Assembly (NCBI GenBank): GCA_040390855.1
Contig: JAZJXO010000025.1
Span: forward strand, 41,347-105,346
Source of the DNA: Parvibaculum sp040390855
GTDB taxonomy: Bacteria > Pseudomonadota > Alphaproteobacteria > Parvibaculales > Parvibaculaceae
Direction of reading: 5' to 3'
DNA length: 64,000 nucleotides
A program made the position numbers and the translations under genes. Positions 45,290 to 56,044 of this stretch are shown here, in pieces (position 1 is the first letter of the stretch; every line of letters starts with the position of its first letter). The notes under the pieces were generated by a model. The model ran no database searches and was not told where the DNA came from. It worked only from the letters and a program-made list of their open reading frames with translations.

Positions 45290-45966
45290 GTCCGGAACAA
45301 CCTTGTGTATTGTGTTTCATGCTTCATCGAGGCCATGTCGGCCATGATTGTAGTGCTCATCATCTGTGTCAGATCACCTGCTGCTGCGCGCGCTGCGGTT
45401 GCCGCTACATAAGGCTCGATCGCCATCGTCACGCGCTGCCCGTCGCTGTGACCGAGCGGCACAAGACGAATACCGGCTGAAATCAGATTGGCCGCGAAGC
45501 CATGACCATAGGCTTCCAGCACCGGCATCAATGCCATTTCGTGATCCGACGCAGCAACGCCGACCGCGACAGGATAGGCAATCGGTTCATCCGTCAGCAT
45601 CATCAGCTTTGTCAGCGTCGCAGCTCCCCATGTGCGGCAGGTCACATCGCAAAAGGCGCGGCCCTGATGCGCTGTCTCCATGCGCCGCTCCGCCGTGCCC
45701 GCAAACGCCAATACATACTCGATAACATTGAGCAGAGCAGCATCATCGCCGCACTCCGCCGCCCGCCATGCATGAGCCAGCAGCACAGCGTCATTAAAAC
45801 CGCCACCCAGTTCGACAATATCTCTCAACCAATCAATCAGGCTCGCGGCATCATGGATGCGTCCCTCTTCCACATCCCATTCAAGCCCGTGCGAATAAGA
45901 AAACGCACCCACCGGATAAGACGGCGACAGCCATGTCATTAAACGGTAGAGCGCCCCGCTATCCAT
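45286..45966 (-). CDS. ureF: Urease accessory protein UreF
   Basis: All-helical protein of 226 residues that, with UreD and UreG, forms the urease activation complex and modulates UreG GTPase. The start at ATG 45966 gives MDSGALYRLMTWLSPSYPVG, the canonical N-terminus with the SPSYPVGAFSYSHGLE block. The open frame upstream of it is an out-of-frame reading of the His-rich end of ureE and is not part of the protein. It overlaps ureE by 8 nt and ureG by 4 nt. Confidence 0.95.
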   Translation of the reverse strand: MDSGALYRLMTWLSPSYPVGAFSYSHGLEWDVEEGRIHDAASLIDWLRDIVELGGGFNDAVLLAHAWRAAECGDDAALLNVIEYVLAFAGTAERRMETAHQGRAFCDVTCRTWGAATLTKLMMLTDEPIAYPVAVGVAASDHEMALMPVLEAYGHGFAANLISAGIRLVPLGHSDGQRVTMAIEPYVAATAARAAAGDLTQMMSTTIMADMASMKHETQYTRLFRT

Positions 45967-46501
45967 GATGATGTGCGTGGCTGTGACCATGATGATGCCC
46001 GTGATCATGGTCGTGATCGTCATCATCGTGATGGTGATGTCCGTGAGCCTGTGCCTGTCCGGCATTTGCCGCCTGGCCATAGGCCCCGCCTTCGGGATTG
46101 AACGGCGCATCAAGCGCGCGCACTTCGCCGCCGAGGCCCGTCACCATATCGGCGATCACATGATCGGCATGAATACGCAATGTCTGCGAGCCCATATCAA
46201 TTTCGGTTGCCAGATGCCGGTTACCGAGGTGCCAGGCAATGCGCGCAAGATGCAACGGATCGGAACAGACAATTTCCATCAGAGCCTCGCGAGCGGCCCG
46301 CACGAGCACAACCTCGCCTGACGTGAGGCGCAATGCATCCCCATCGCGCAAGTCCACCACTTCACCAAGATCGAGAATGAACTCAAGCCCGCCCTTCGAC
46401 GTCAACACAATGCGGCGGCGATGCCGGTCCTGAAAATCCAGCGCGATTTCATCGCCGACAGAACCGGACCAGTTTTTCAGAACCTCTGTGATACGTTTCA
46501 T
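45959..46501 (-). CDS. ureE: Urease nickel metallochaperone UreE
   Basis: Dimeric Ni chaperone of 180 residues. The N-terminal peptide-binding domain is followed by the metal-binding domain around the conserved WHLGNRH (His pair about 92-98), and the family HADHVI segment lies near 112. The C-terminal ~27 residues are almost only His, Asp and Gly, a nickel storage tail as in Klebsiella UreE but richer. I use ATG 46501 (MKRITEVLKN). A TTG at 46516 overlapping the ureC stop would add five residues. Confidence 0.95.
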   Translation of the reverse strand: MKRITEVLKNWSGSVGDEIALDFQDRHRRRIVLTSKGGLEFILDLGEVVDLRDGDALRLTSGEVVLVRAAREALMEIVCSDPLHLARIAWHLGNRHLATEIDMGSQTLRIHADHVIADMVTGLGGEVRALDAPFNPEGGAYGQAANAGQAQAHGHHHHDDDDHDHDHGHHHGHSHAHHHG

Positions 46502-46512
46502 TTTTCTGATTT

Positions 46513-48218
<1,706 letters not shown>

Positions 48219-48219
<1 letters not shown>

Positions 48220-48524
48220 CAGAGCGGCCCCATGATCTTTTGCTGGAATCCGTAAACGATGCGCCCGCCACCGAATGGCACCAGCGTCACACTGCGTTTC
48301 TGGCCGGGCTCGAAGCGCACGGCTGATCCCGACGCGATGTCGAGCCGCATCCCGCGGGTTACCGGACGATCAAACAACAGTGCATTATTGACTTCGAAAA
48401 AATGATAATGCGATCCGACCTGCACAGGTCGGTCCCCTGTGTTCGCCACATCGAGCACAAGACATTTCGCACCTTCATTGAGCGTCAACTCGCCCGCCGC
48501 TGGAAAAATCTCTCCGGGGATCAT
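48219..48524 (-). CDS. ureB: Urease beta subunit
   Basis: Structural subunit of 101 residues with the canonical opening MIPGEIFPAAGELTLNEG and the conserved VQVGSHYHFFEVN block. The C-terminus GFQQKIMGPL is slightly shorter than in Klebsiella. It is encoded separately from ureA, with the hupE/ureJ gene between them. Confidence 0.97.
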
Positions 48525-48531
48525 GCTGTCC

Positions 48532-49116
48532 TCACGCGAAAAAGAAAATGCCGCCGATACCGGCTGTCACGAGACCGCCTACACGCGACAAACCTTTCGC
48601 CCGTGTGTTCGCCATTATCAATCCGAACGCGAGGCCCGCAACATGCAGCGATGCGGTTGCCAGAACAAATCCAAATGCATAAATCGCACCTGCGCCGCTC
48701 ACCGGCGCTTCGAGCCCATGCGCATTTCCATGGAACAATGCAAACAATCCGATGAGCGCCGCGCCGGCCCGGACCGACATCGCCATTGATCCGGCGACAA
48801 GCAATCCCAAGACAAAAACAGACGCTGCAATCACAGGCTCGATCGCGGGAAGCGCGAACCCTTCCATACCGACAAGGCCACCAACAAGCATCACTGATAT
48901 AAAGGTGAGCGGCCAGACCCAAAACGCACGCCCACCCTGTTGCGCAGCCCACAAACCAACCGCCGTCATGGCGAGCACATGATCAAGCCCCGTCAGGGGA
49001 TGCAGCAGACCTTGCAGCAGGCTCATATCCGCCCCATGCTCCGGATGGGCAAAAGCCACAGACGGCACCAGCAACATGGCACCGGTCAAAGCAAAAAGTG
49101 ATTTACGTGATTTCAT
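48532..49116 (-). CDS. ureJ: HupE/UreJ family membrane protein, putative nickel permease
   Basis: Membrane protein of 194 residues. A signal-like N-terminus ending SVAFAHPEHG is followed by about six helices. The HPLTGLDHVLAM motif (HX4DH), typical of HupE/UreJ metal transporters, lies near residue 40, and a second metal-binding-like motif FHGNAHGLE near 130. Family members import nickel. It sits between ureA and ureB, supporting nickel supply for urease. Confidence 0.9.
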   Translation of the reverse strand: MKSRKSLFALTGAMLLVPSVAFAHPEHGADMSLLQGLLHPLTGLDHVLAMTAVGLWAAQQGGRAFWVWPLTFISVMLVGGLVGMEGFALPAIEPVIAASVFVLGLLVAGSMAMSVRAGAALIGLFALFHGNAHGLEAPVSGAGAIYAFGFVLATASLHVAGLAFGLIMANTRAKGLSRVGGLVTAGIGGIFFFA

Positions 49117-49127
49117 CGGCTATCCTT

Positions 49128-49430
49128 TCAACGAATGGGGTTGTGAACTGTGACAAGTTTTGTACCATCAGGAAATGTCGCTTCGACCTGCACGTCGTGC
49201 AACATTTCAGCAATACCTTCCATTACCTGATCACGCGTAATGACATGCGCACCCGCTTCCATCAGATCGGCAACGCTGCGACCGTCGCGCGCACCTTCGA
49301 CGACATAATCGGTGATGAGCGCAATCGCCTCCGGATAGTTGAGCTTGACGCCCCGTGCGAGCCGCCGCTCTGCAACCTGCGCTGCCATCGCAATCAGCAA
49401 CTTGTCTTTTTCCCTCGGCGTCAACTGCAT
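49128..49430 (-). CDS. ureA: Urease gamma subunit
   Basis: 100-residue subunit starting MQLTPREKDKLLIAMAAQVA with the conserved RGVKLNYPEAIALITDYVVEGARDG region and the ending LVTVHNPIR. It is full length and lies 16 nt downstream of ureD and 11 nt upstream of the hupE/ureJ gene. Confidence 0.97.
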   Translation of the reverse strand: MQLTPREKDKLLIAMAAQVAERRLARGVKLNYPEAIALITDYVVEGARDGRSVADLMEAGAHVITRDQVMEGIAEMLHDVQVEATFPDGTKLVTVHNPIR

Positions 49431-49446
49431 ATTCTAAATTCCGTTC

Positions 49447-50310
49447 TCAGATCGACCAGACGCGCGGCATGGCCGTTCCGCGAAATGCCGCGATCACACG
49501 CATCAGTTCCTTGTTGAGCACATAGCTCTCCTCCGCCACATGCCGCATCACCATCATACCGTCCCATGCGCTGACCGCCGCTGGACAGGCCGAGCCCTCA
49601 AGAAGCCCGCGCATCTCGTCAATGCGGGCTTCCGCATCCGGTGCCACATAACGCGTTGTTGCCATGGCGCAAGCACCGCGCAACACGGTCCCACGGGCGA
49701 GTATTGCTGATATGTCATCACCAATGCTGAACCTGTCGATATGAATGAGGCGTCCATCGCGCCGGATAAAACAGGCATCATCAAGCGAACCGGTGGCAAC
49801 GCTCTCCCCCATCGCCGCACGGCCGAACACCATCCCTTCGACCGACAACCATGTCGCGTCTGCCGCCATCGTCACTTGCGTTTCGCGTTTCAATCGTGCC
49901 CGATCAAAGAAAATCATCGGCTGCGGCAACCAAGCAACTTGCGAGCCTTCACCAAGGGTCACGTGCACTGACACAAGCGCCGGATCACTGAGCGAACGGT
50001 AAACCTTCTCGCAAGCCTGACTGGACACGACAGCACCCGCGCCCGCATCCGCCTGCAACCTTATATCGAGCCAGTCGCCACCGGCGATCCCGCCCGCCGT
50101 GTTGACGATCACGGCTTCGGGGGCATGGCCTCGCACCACATTGGGAAAGCGAACCTTGAGCGCACCCTGCTGGAACATACGCGCCGCATAAGTAACGCCG
50201 CCACGCAACGAAAATCCGAGATCAAGCGTACCGCGACTACGCTGTAGTGAAGCATCCGTTGTTCTGACGGTTTCTCCCGCACGTTCAGACGGTGAGATGA
50301 CGTCGAACAT
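49447..50310 (-). CDS. ureD: Urease accessory protein UreD (UreH)
   Basis: Scaffold protein that binds apo-urease and channels nickel from UreG. About 287 residues from ATG 50310. The conserved VIVNTAGGIAGGDWLDI block and SSQACEKVYRS lie in the first 110 residues, and WLPQPMIFFDRARL follows. The longer open frame starting at 50349 lies inside urtE and lacks conserved sequence. The gene overlaps the end of urtE by 26 nt, tying the urease genes to the urea transporter transcript. Confidence 0.93.
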   Translation of the reverse strand: MFDVISPSERAGETVRTTDASLQRSRGTLDLGFSLRGGVTYAARMFQQGALKVRFPNVVRGHAPEAVIVNTAGGIAGGDWLDIRLQADAGAGAVVSSQACEKVYRSLSDPALVSVHVTLGEGSQVAWLPQPMIFFDRARLKRETQVTMAADATWLSVEGMVFGRAAMGESVATGSLDDACFIRRDGRLIHIDRFSIGDDISAILARGTVLRGACAMATTRYVAPDAEARIDEMRGLLEGSACPAAVSAWDGMMVMRHVAEESYVLNKELMRVIAAFRGTAMPRVWSI

Positions 50311-50980
50311 TCTGCTCCACCATATCGGCCTTGGCACCTGCCATAACAACCTGACCGCGATCCATCACGACAAAATTATCGGCAAGCTCGACCGCAAAAT
50401 CAAAATACTGCTCAACCAAAATGATGGCCATTTCGCCCTTGTCACGCAAATACAAAATCGCGCGACCAATATCTTTGATGACTGAAGGCTGGATACCCTC
50501 TGTCGGCTCGTCGAATATCATCAGCGACGGCTTTGTCACCATGGCGCGGCCAATGGCAAGTTGCTGTTGCTGGCCGCCAGACAGATCGCCGCCACGCCGC
50601 GACAACATGGACTTCAGAACCGGAAAAAGCTCGAACACATCATCGGGAATCTCGCGTTTCTTCCCCCGCAGCGCGGCATAGCCTGATTCAAGATTTTCAC
50701 GCACCGTCAAAAGCGGAAAAATCTCGCGTCCTTGCGGCACATAGCCGATGCCGCGCCGCGCGCGCTCGAAGGGCGGCAGCCCGGCAATGTTCTTGCCGTC
50801 CCATATGATCTTGCCACTTGCAATCGGCTGATGACCAACAATGCCACGCAGCAGACTTGACTTGCCGACGCCGTTGCGCCCCATGACGCAGGTGATCTTC
50901 TTCGGCTCCGCTGTGATGCTTACATCCCACAGCACCTGCGCCGCGCCATACTTCAGATCGACATGTTCAACCGAAAGCAT
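50285..50980 (-). CDS. urtE: Urea ABC transporter ATP-binding subunit UrtE
   Basis: LivF-type ATPase of 231 residues with Walker A GRNGVGKSSLL, signature LSGGQQQQLAIGRAM, Walker B SLMIFDEPTEGIQP and the H-loop replaced by Gln in ILVEQYFDF, as in LivF proteins. It is the last gene of urtABCDE, 3 nt after urtD and overlapping ureD. Confidence 0.95.
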   Translation of the reverse strand: MLSVEHVDLKYGAAQVLWDVSITAEPKKITCVMGRNGVGKSSLLRGIVGHQPIASGKIIWDGKNIAGLPPFERARRGIGYVPQGREIFPLLTVRENLESGYAALRGKKREIPDDVFELFPVLKSMLSRRGGDLSGGQQQQLAIGRAMVTKPSLMIFDEPTEGIQPSVIKDIGRAILYLRDKGEMAIILVEQYFDFAVELADNFVVMDRGQVVMAGAKADMVEQNVRRHLTV

Positions 50981-50983
50981 GGC

Positions 50984-51739
50984 TCACCTTCCCAGATAAA
51001 CTTCAATGACGCGCTCATCCGCACTCACATGATCGAGCGAGCCTTCGGCCAGCACAGACCCTTCATGCAGAACCGTCACTTTAACGCCGAGATCGCGCAC
51101 GAATGTCATATCGTGTTCAACGACGACGACCGTGCGCGTCTTGTTGATCTCGCGCAACAAGATCGCGGTCTTCGCCGTTTCCGCATCTGTCATGCCCGCA
51201 ACCGGCTCGTCCACGAGCAGAAGCTGCGGATCCTGCGCGAGCAGCATTCCGATTTCAAGCCATTGCTTCTGCCCATGCGACAGGTTCGCGGCCAGCATGG
51301 AACGCGCATCCGTAAGATGCACCGTCTCAAGCAGCTCTTCGATCTTCAGCTTCTGCGCCTTGCCAAGCGAGGCAAACAAAGTTGAAAACACACCGCGCGG
51401 CGCCTTCAGAGCGAGCAGCAGATTGTCCCAGACCGTGTGGCTTTCAAATACTGTGGGTTTCTGAAACTTACGTCCGATACCGAGATTGGCGATCTGCGCC
51501 TCGTCCAGCGTGCGCAAGTCATGACCACCGGAAAAATAGGTCTCACCCTCATCAGGCCGTGTCTTGCCGGTGATAACATCCATCATCGTAGTCTTGCCCG
51601 CACCATTGGGCCCGATAATCGCGCGCATCTCGCCGCGATCAATCGCCAGCGACAAAGCGTTGAGTGCGCGGAACCCGTCAAAGCTCACCGTGACGCCGTT
51701 GAGATAAAGGAGATTGGCCGCACTCGGTCCCGTACTCAT
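50984..51739 (-). CDS. urtD: Urea ABC transporter ATP-binding subunit UrtD
   Basis: LivG-type ATPase of about 251 residues from ATG 51739, which overlaps the urtC stop as ATGA. Walker A IGPNGAGKTTMMDVI, signature LSHGQKQWLEIGMLL, Walker B LLLVDEPVAGMTD and H-loop VVEHDMTFV. The open frame extends to 51922 but that part lies inside urtC. Confidence 0.95.
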   Translation of the reverse strand: MSTGPSAANLLYLNGVTVSFDGFRALNALSLAIDRGEMRAIIGPNGAGKTTMMDVITGKTRPDEGETYFSGGHDLRTLDEAQIANLGIGRKFQKPTVFESHTVWDNLLLALKAPRGVFSTLFASLGKAQKLKIEELLETVHLTDARSMLAANLSHGQKQWLEIGMLLAQDPQLLLVDEPVAGMTDAETAKTAILLREINKTRTVVVVEHDMTFVRDLGVKVTVLHEGSVLAEGSLDHVSADERVIEVYLGR

Positions 51740-52893
51740 GCGCCCGCCCTCCCTGTACCCGGTGTTGCTTCCGTCACCGTCACTTGCGGCGCATCCTCCG
51801 GCATCACCTTCGCCCTGACAAAACGCAATCCGAGAATGCCACGTGGCAGGAACAATGTTGAGAAAATGAAAAGACCACCGAGCGCAAAGAGCCAAAGCTC
51901 CGGCAGGAAGCCTGTGAACCAAGATTTGAAACCATTAACGATCAACGCGCCAAGGATCGCCCCAACGAGCGTACCGCGCCCCCCGAGAGCGACCCAGACC
52001 ACCGCTTCGATAGACGATGCCGGTGCGAACTCGCCCGGATTGATGATGCCGACCTGCGGCACATAAAGCGCGCCTGCCACTCCGGCAAGGCAAGCCGACA
52101 CAACCCAGACAAAAAGTTTGAAACGCTCGACGCGATAGCCGAGAAAGCGCGTACGGTTTTCCGCGTCTCTCACAGCAATCAACACCTTGCCGAACTTTGA
52201 CGAGACAATCGCTTTACAAATCGCATAGCCAGCAGCAAGCGCTGCTAGGCTTGCCACAAACAGAATGTTGCGAGTTGTCACCGCCTGAATATCAAGACCG
52301 ACAATTTCTTTGAAATCTGTCAGACCGTTATTGCCGCCGAAACCGAAATCATTACGGAAAAAGGCGAGCAACAAGGCGTAAGTCATCGCCTGTGTGATGA
52401 TCGAGAAATAAACTCCTGTCACACGCGACCGGAAAGCAAGTGCTCCGAAAATAAAGGCGAGCAATCCCGGCACGAAGACCGCCATAACAACCGCAAAGCC
52501 GAAATGATTGAACCCCTGCCAATACCAGGGAAGCTCCTGCCAATTCAGAAAAACCATGAAATCAGGCAGGATCGGATTGCCGTAAACGCCGCGCGTACCG
52601 ATCATGCGCATCAGATACATGCCCATCGCATAGCCGCCCAGCGCGAAGAACGCCCCGTGGCCGAGCGAGAGGATGCCGCAATAGCCCCAGACAAGATCAA
52701 GCGCCAGCGCAAGCAAGGCGTAACAAATATATTTACCGAGCAGACCCACCATGAAAGTCGAGACATGAATGGGCCAGCTTTCCGGCACCACCAGATTGAG
52801 AAACGGCACCATGACCGCGAGGATCACAATGACCGAGTAAAGGCTTGTCGAAAGCGTGCCGAACAATTTTTGGCGAAATGCGTTCATGTTCAT
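51736..52893 (-). CDS. urtC: Urea ABC transporter permease UrtC
   Basis: LivM-type inner-membrane permease of 385 residues with about nine to ten helices. VWGYCGILSLGHGAFFALGGYA near the N-terminal third is the family signature, and GVEFAP-like GIINPGEFAPASSIE with VWVALGGRGTLVGA lies near residue 290. Overlaps urtB and urtD by 4 nt each. Confidence 0.95.
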   Translation of the reverse strand: MNMNAFRQKLFGTLSTSLYSVIVILAVMVPFLNLVVPESWPIHVSTFMVGLLGKYICYALLALALDLVWGYCGILSLGHGAFFALGGYAMGMYLMRMIGTRGVYGNPILPDFMVFLNWQELPWYWQGFNHFGFAVVMAVFVPGLLAFIFGALAFRSRVTGVYFSIITQAMTYALLLAFFRNDFGFGGNNGLTDFKEIVGLDIQAVTTRNILFVASLAALAAGYAICKAIVSSKFGKVLIAVRDAENRTRFLGYRVERFKLFVWVVSACLAGVAGALYVPQVGIINPGEFAPASSIEAVVWVALGGRGTLVGAILGALIVNGFKSWFTGFLPELWLFALGGLFIFSTLFLPRGILGLRFVRAKVMPEDAPQVTVTEATPGTGRAGA

Positions 52894-54572
52894 GCCTCCA
52901 CCGACCTCCCCTTCAGCGCAAAGAGACCTCGCGGGCGTCGCTGGATAAACAGAATGATGAACACAAGCACAAGGATCTTGCCGACAACAGCACCGGCATA
53001 AGGCTCAAGAAATTTATTGGCTACGCCCAGTGTCATTGCACCGACAAGCGTACCCCAGAGATTGCCGACGCCACCGAAGACAACCACCATGAAACTATCA
53101 ATGATATAGGTCTGGCCGAGATTGGGACTCACATTGTCGATCTGCGACAGCGCCACGCCCGCAATGCCAGCCACGCCGGAGCCAAGACCGAATGTCAGCG
53201 CATCGACCCAGTTTGTGCGCACGCCCATGGCCGACGCCATCTTGCGGTTCTGCGTGACGGCCCGCATCTGCAAGCCGAAATGCGTGTATTTAAGGAATGC
53301 CATCAGAAGCGACAACACGATCATCGAAAAAACAATGATCCAGAGCCGCGAATATGTGACCGAGAGATGCCCGATGTCGAAGGAGCCCGACATCCAGACC
53401 GGTGCCGACACAGGCTTGTTGGTCGGCCCGAAGATTGATCGGACCGCCTGCTGAATGACAAGCGACAGCCCCCATGTGGCCAGCAATGTTTCGAGCGGAC
53501 GACCATAGAGAAAACGGATGATCGTGCGCTCGATAACGATGCCCGCGCCACCGGCAACCAGAAACGCCGCCGGAATGGAAAAGAGCAAGGCCCAGTTGAT
53601 CATCCCCGGCGCATAGGCCTCGAAAAACTGCTGCACGACGAATGTCGTATAGGCACCGAGCATGATCATCTCGCCATGTGCCATGTTGATAACACCCATC
53701 ACACCAAAAGTGATGGCTAGGCCGATGGCGGCAAGAAGCAACACAGATCCGAGCGATAATCCGTAATAGATATTTTGCAACTGCCCCCAATAGGAAAGCG
53801 ATGCCTGCACGTCGGAGACCGCCGCATCCGCCGCCGTTTTTACAGCACCGTCGCTTGCCTGCGCCACGCCCATCAACGCGCTCAGCGCGTCTTCGTCACC
53901 GCGATCCTGCATCGTCTTAATCGCGGCAATCTTGTCGGCTTCGCTTGCCGTCTCGCTCTCAAGAATGATCGACGCCCGCGCCTGTGCGAGCACATCGCGG
54001 ATGGAGCCAACCTCTTCTTTTGACAGCGCCAGCTCTATCGCAGGCAGACTGTCCGCGTCATGCGAAATGAATGCATCATTCGCCGCCGCGCGCCGCACTT
54101 TCTCGTCGATCGAAATCAGCGCGAGGCGCGAGCTGAGGCTGCGCAGGTCACGTCGCAAGCGATTATTGACTCTGATTTTGCTGAGTTCCGCGTTCTTGAT
54201 ACCGGCAACGGCAGCGCCCGTCAGCGGATCGACATAGGCCTCCGTCGTCTCGTCAGGCTGCAACACCACGGTTTTTTCATCGCCCTCGACGAACAAACGT
54301 CCGTCCGCCAGCGCTTCAATGATGGCAAGCGAAGAGGGAACCTCCGTATTGACCAGCTCATTGGCAATCTGGGCCTTGCGCTCATAGTCAGCGGATACAA
54401 GCTCTGTGAGAAGAGCACCGGCATCGACCGCAGATGCCTTTACCTCTTCCGCAGCAAAGGCGCGCATCTCGGCACCCCCGCCCATCACAACAAAACCAAT
54501 CGCTAAGAACAGAGCAAGTGATCGCATGGGAGAAAACAAGGCGCAGAGAGAGAACGACTTAACTTGGATCAC
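52890..54572 (-). CDS. urtB: Urea ABC transporter permease UrtB
   Basis: LivH-type permease of 560 residues. A signal-like hydrophobic segment (about 17-40) leads into a ~200-residue periplasmic helical region, then the permease core with ITFGVMGVINMAHGEMIMLG and ALSQIDNVSPNLGQTYIIDS. The large N-terminal region is normal for proteobacterial UrtB. The GTG at 54572 is supported by a perfect GGAGG 6 nt upstream; the internal ATG at 54527 has no ribosome site. Confidence 0.94.
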   Translation of the reverse strand: MIQVKSFSLCALFSPMRSLALFLAIGFVVMGGGAEMRAFAAEEVKASAVDAGALLTELVSADYERKAQIANELVNTEVPSSLAIIEALADGRLFVEGDEKTVVLQPDETTEAYVDPLTGAAVAGIKNAELSKIRVNNRLRRDLRSLSSRLALISIDEKVRRAAANDAFISHDADSLPAIELALSKEEVGSIRDVLAQARASIILESETASEADKIAAIKTMQDRGDEDALSALMGVAQASDGAVKTAADAAVSDVQASLSYWGQLQNIYYGLSLGSVLLLAAIGLAITFGVMGVINMAHGEMIMLGAYTTFVVQQFFEAYAPGMINWALLFSIPAAFLVAGGAGIVIERTIIRFLYGRPLETLLATWGLSLVIQQAVRSIFGPTNKPVSAPVWMSGSFDIGHLSVTYSRLWIIVFSMIVLSLLMAFLKYTHFGLQMRAVTQNRKMASAMGVRTNWVDALTFGLGSGVAGIAGVALSQIDNVSPNLGQTYIIDSFMVVVFGGVGNLWGTLVGAMTLGVANKFLEPYAGAVVGKILVLVFIILFIQRRPRGLFALKGRSVEA

Positions 54573-54621
54573 AACCAGCCTCCGCGCGGCAGGAACAGAA
54601 CTCTGAAGTTCGGGGGAAGAA

Positions 54622-54653
54622 AAGTGAGCGTGTCTGGCTCGACACGCTCACTT
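54622..54653 (-). terminator. Hairpin between urtA and urtB, probable partial terminator
   Basis: AAGTGAGCGTGTC pairs perfectly over 13 bp with GACACGCTCACTT around a 6-nt loop. On the minus strand the stem is followed by TTCTTCCCCC, a poor T-tract. Located 48 nt after the urtA stop and 50 nt before urtB. It probably attenuates readthrough or protects the urtA 3' end so that the binding protein is made in excess. Confidence 0.8.
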
Positions 54654-54700
54654 ATTCGATCGTCAGCCGTGGAACATATGTAACCGGCTGACGCTCGCAT

Positions 54701-55999
54701 CTAGTGCATCGCTGCGAGGCCGAGGCACTTTTTCGTTTTGGTATCATAATTGCCGCAAGACGTTCCGCCTGTCGTGGCCCCTGTCCAGTCGGAAGTCAGA
54801 TCCTTGGAACCCGGCAGGAAGTCGGACCAGGCATCGCCGGGCACCAGACCATCCGTCTGCCACACAACGTCGAACTGACCATCGGACTGCACTTCACCGA
54901 TATAGACCGGCTTCGTAATGTGATGGTTCGGAAGGAGCGTGGACATACCGCCCGTCAGGTTCGGCGCTTCGGTGCCGGGCAGAGCCGCGATCACTTTGTC
55001 AACATCGGTGGTTCCGGCTTTCTCAACAGCCTTCACCCACATGTTGAAGCCGATGTAAGCCGCTTCCATCGGATCGTTGGTCACGCGCTTTTTGTTCTTG
55101 GTGAACTTGTGCCATTCAGCAATGAACTTGTCATTGGCAGGTGTCTTGACGCTTTCAAAATAGTTCCACGCGGCAAGATGGCCAACGAGGGGCTTTGTAT
55201 CAACGCCTGCAAGCTCTTCTTCACCGACCGAGAAGGCGACGACAGGAATATCTTCGGCTTTGATACCCTGATTGGCGAGTTCTTTGTAGAACGGCACGTT
55301 GGCGTCGCCGTTGATCGTCGAGACGACAGCAGTTTTCTTGCCTGCGGAGCCGAACTTCTTGATGTCAGAGACGATTGTTTGCCAGTCCGACTGACCAAAG
55401 GGCGTGTAGTTGGTCATAATGTCTTCGGGCATCACGCCCTTGGCAATCAGATAGGCTTCGAGGATCTTGTTGGTTGTGCGCGGATAGACATAGTCTGTGC
55501 CCGCGAGCACCCAACGCTTCACCTTTTCATCCTTCATCAGATAGTCAACAGCAGGAATGGCCTGCTGGTTCGGCGCAGCACCTGTGTAGAACACATTGCG
55601 CGAGCTTTCTTCGCCTTCGTACTGCACAGGATAAAAGAGAATGCCGTTCAGTTCTTCGACAACAGGCAGCACAGATTTGCGTGACACAGAAGTCCAGCAG
55701 CCGAAGATCGCGTCCACTTTATCAACGGCGAGAAGTTCACGCGCCTTTTCCGCAAAGAGCGGCCAGTTCGACGCCGGATCAACAACGACCGGAACGAGCT
55801 TCTTGCCCAGCAAGCCGCCTTTCTTGTTCTGCTCTTCGATCAGCATGAGCATCGCGTCTTTCAGCGTTGTTTCGCTGATCGCCATCGTTCCCGACAGCGA
55901 GTGAAGGATACCGACCTTGATCACGTCTTCCGCATGAGCGCCGGAAGATGCTGAAACCAGCATCGCCGCGCCTGCGAGAAGACCTTTAAGGAGTTTCAT
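54701..55999 (-). CDS. urtA: Urea ABC transporter substrate-binding protein UrtA
   Basis: Periplasmic binding protein of 432 residues with a cleavable signal (about 1-23, LLAGAAMLVSASSGAHA). The mature part has the urea-specific sequence IKVGILHSLSGTMAISETTL and IFGCWTSVSRKSVLPVVEE, then FYPVQYEGEESSRNV and TDYVYPRTTNKI. The C-terminal Cys pair (GGTSCGNY and KKCLG) may form a disulfide. GGAG lies 8 nt before the ATG. The gene begins 45 nt after the outer-membrane barrel gene, with no terminator between. Confidence 0.95.
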   Translation of the reverse strand: MKLLKGLLAGAAMLVSASSGAHAEDVIKVGILHSLSGTMAISETTLKDAMLMLIEEQNKKGGLLGKKLVPVVVDPASNWPLFAEKARELLAVDKVDAIFGCWTSVSRKSVLPVVEELNGILFYPVQYEGEESSRNVFYTGAAPNQQAIPAVDYLMKDEKVKRWVLAGTDYVYPRTTNKILEAYLIAKGVMPEDIMTNYTPFGQSDWQTIVSDIKKFGSAGKKTAVVSTINGDANVPFYKELANQGIKAEDIPVVAFSVGEEELAGVDTKPLVGHLAAWNYFESVKTPANDKFIAEWHKFTKNKKRVTNDPMEAAYIGFNMWVKAVEKAGTTDVDKVIAALPGTEAPNLTGGMSTLLPNHHITKPVYIGEVQSDGQFDVVWQTDGLVPGDAWSDFLPGSKDLTSDWTGATTGGTSCGNYDTKTKKCLGLAAMH

Positions 56000-56044
56000 A
56001 TAGGTTCTCCGTTTGAGTGTTGAGGGGGGGGTATGTGGGCGAAA

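Noticed and set aside
45967..46113. N-terminal extension of ureF
   Set aside because: Met/Thr/Ile-rich sequence produced by reading the His/Asp-rich tail of ureE in another frame; the conserved UreF start is at 45966.
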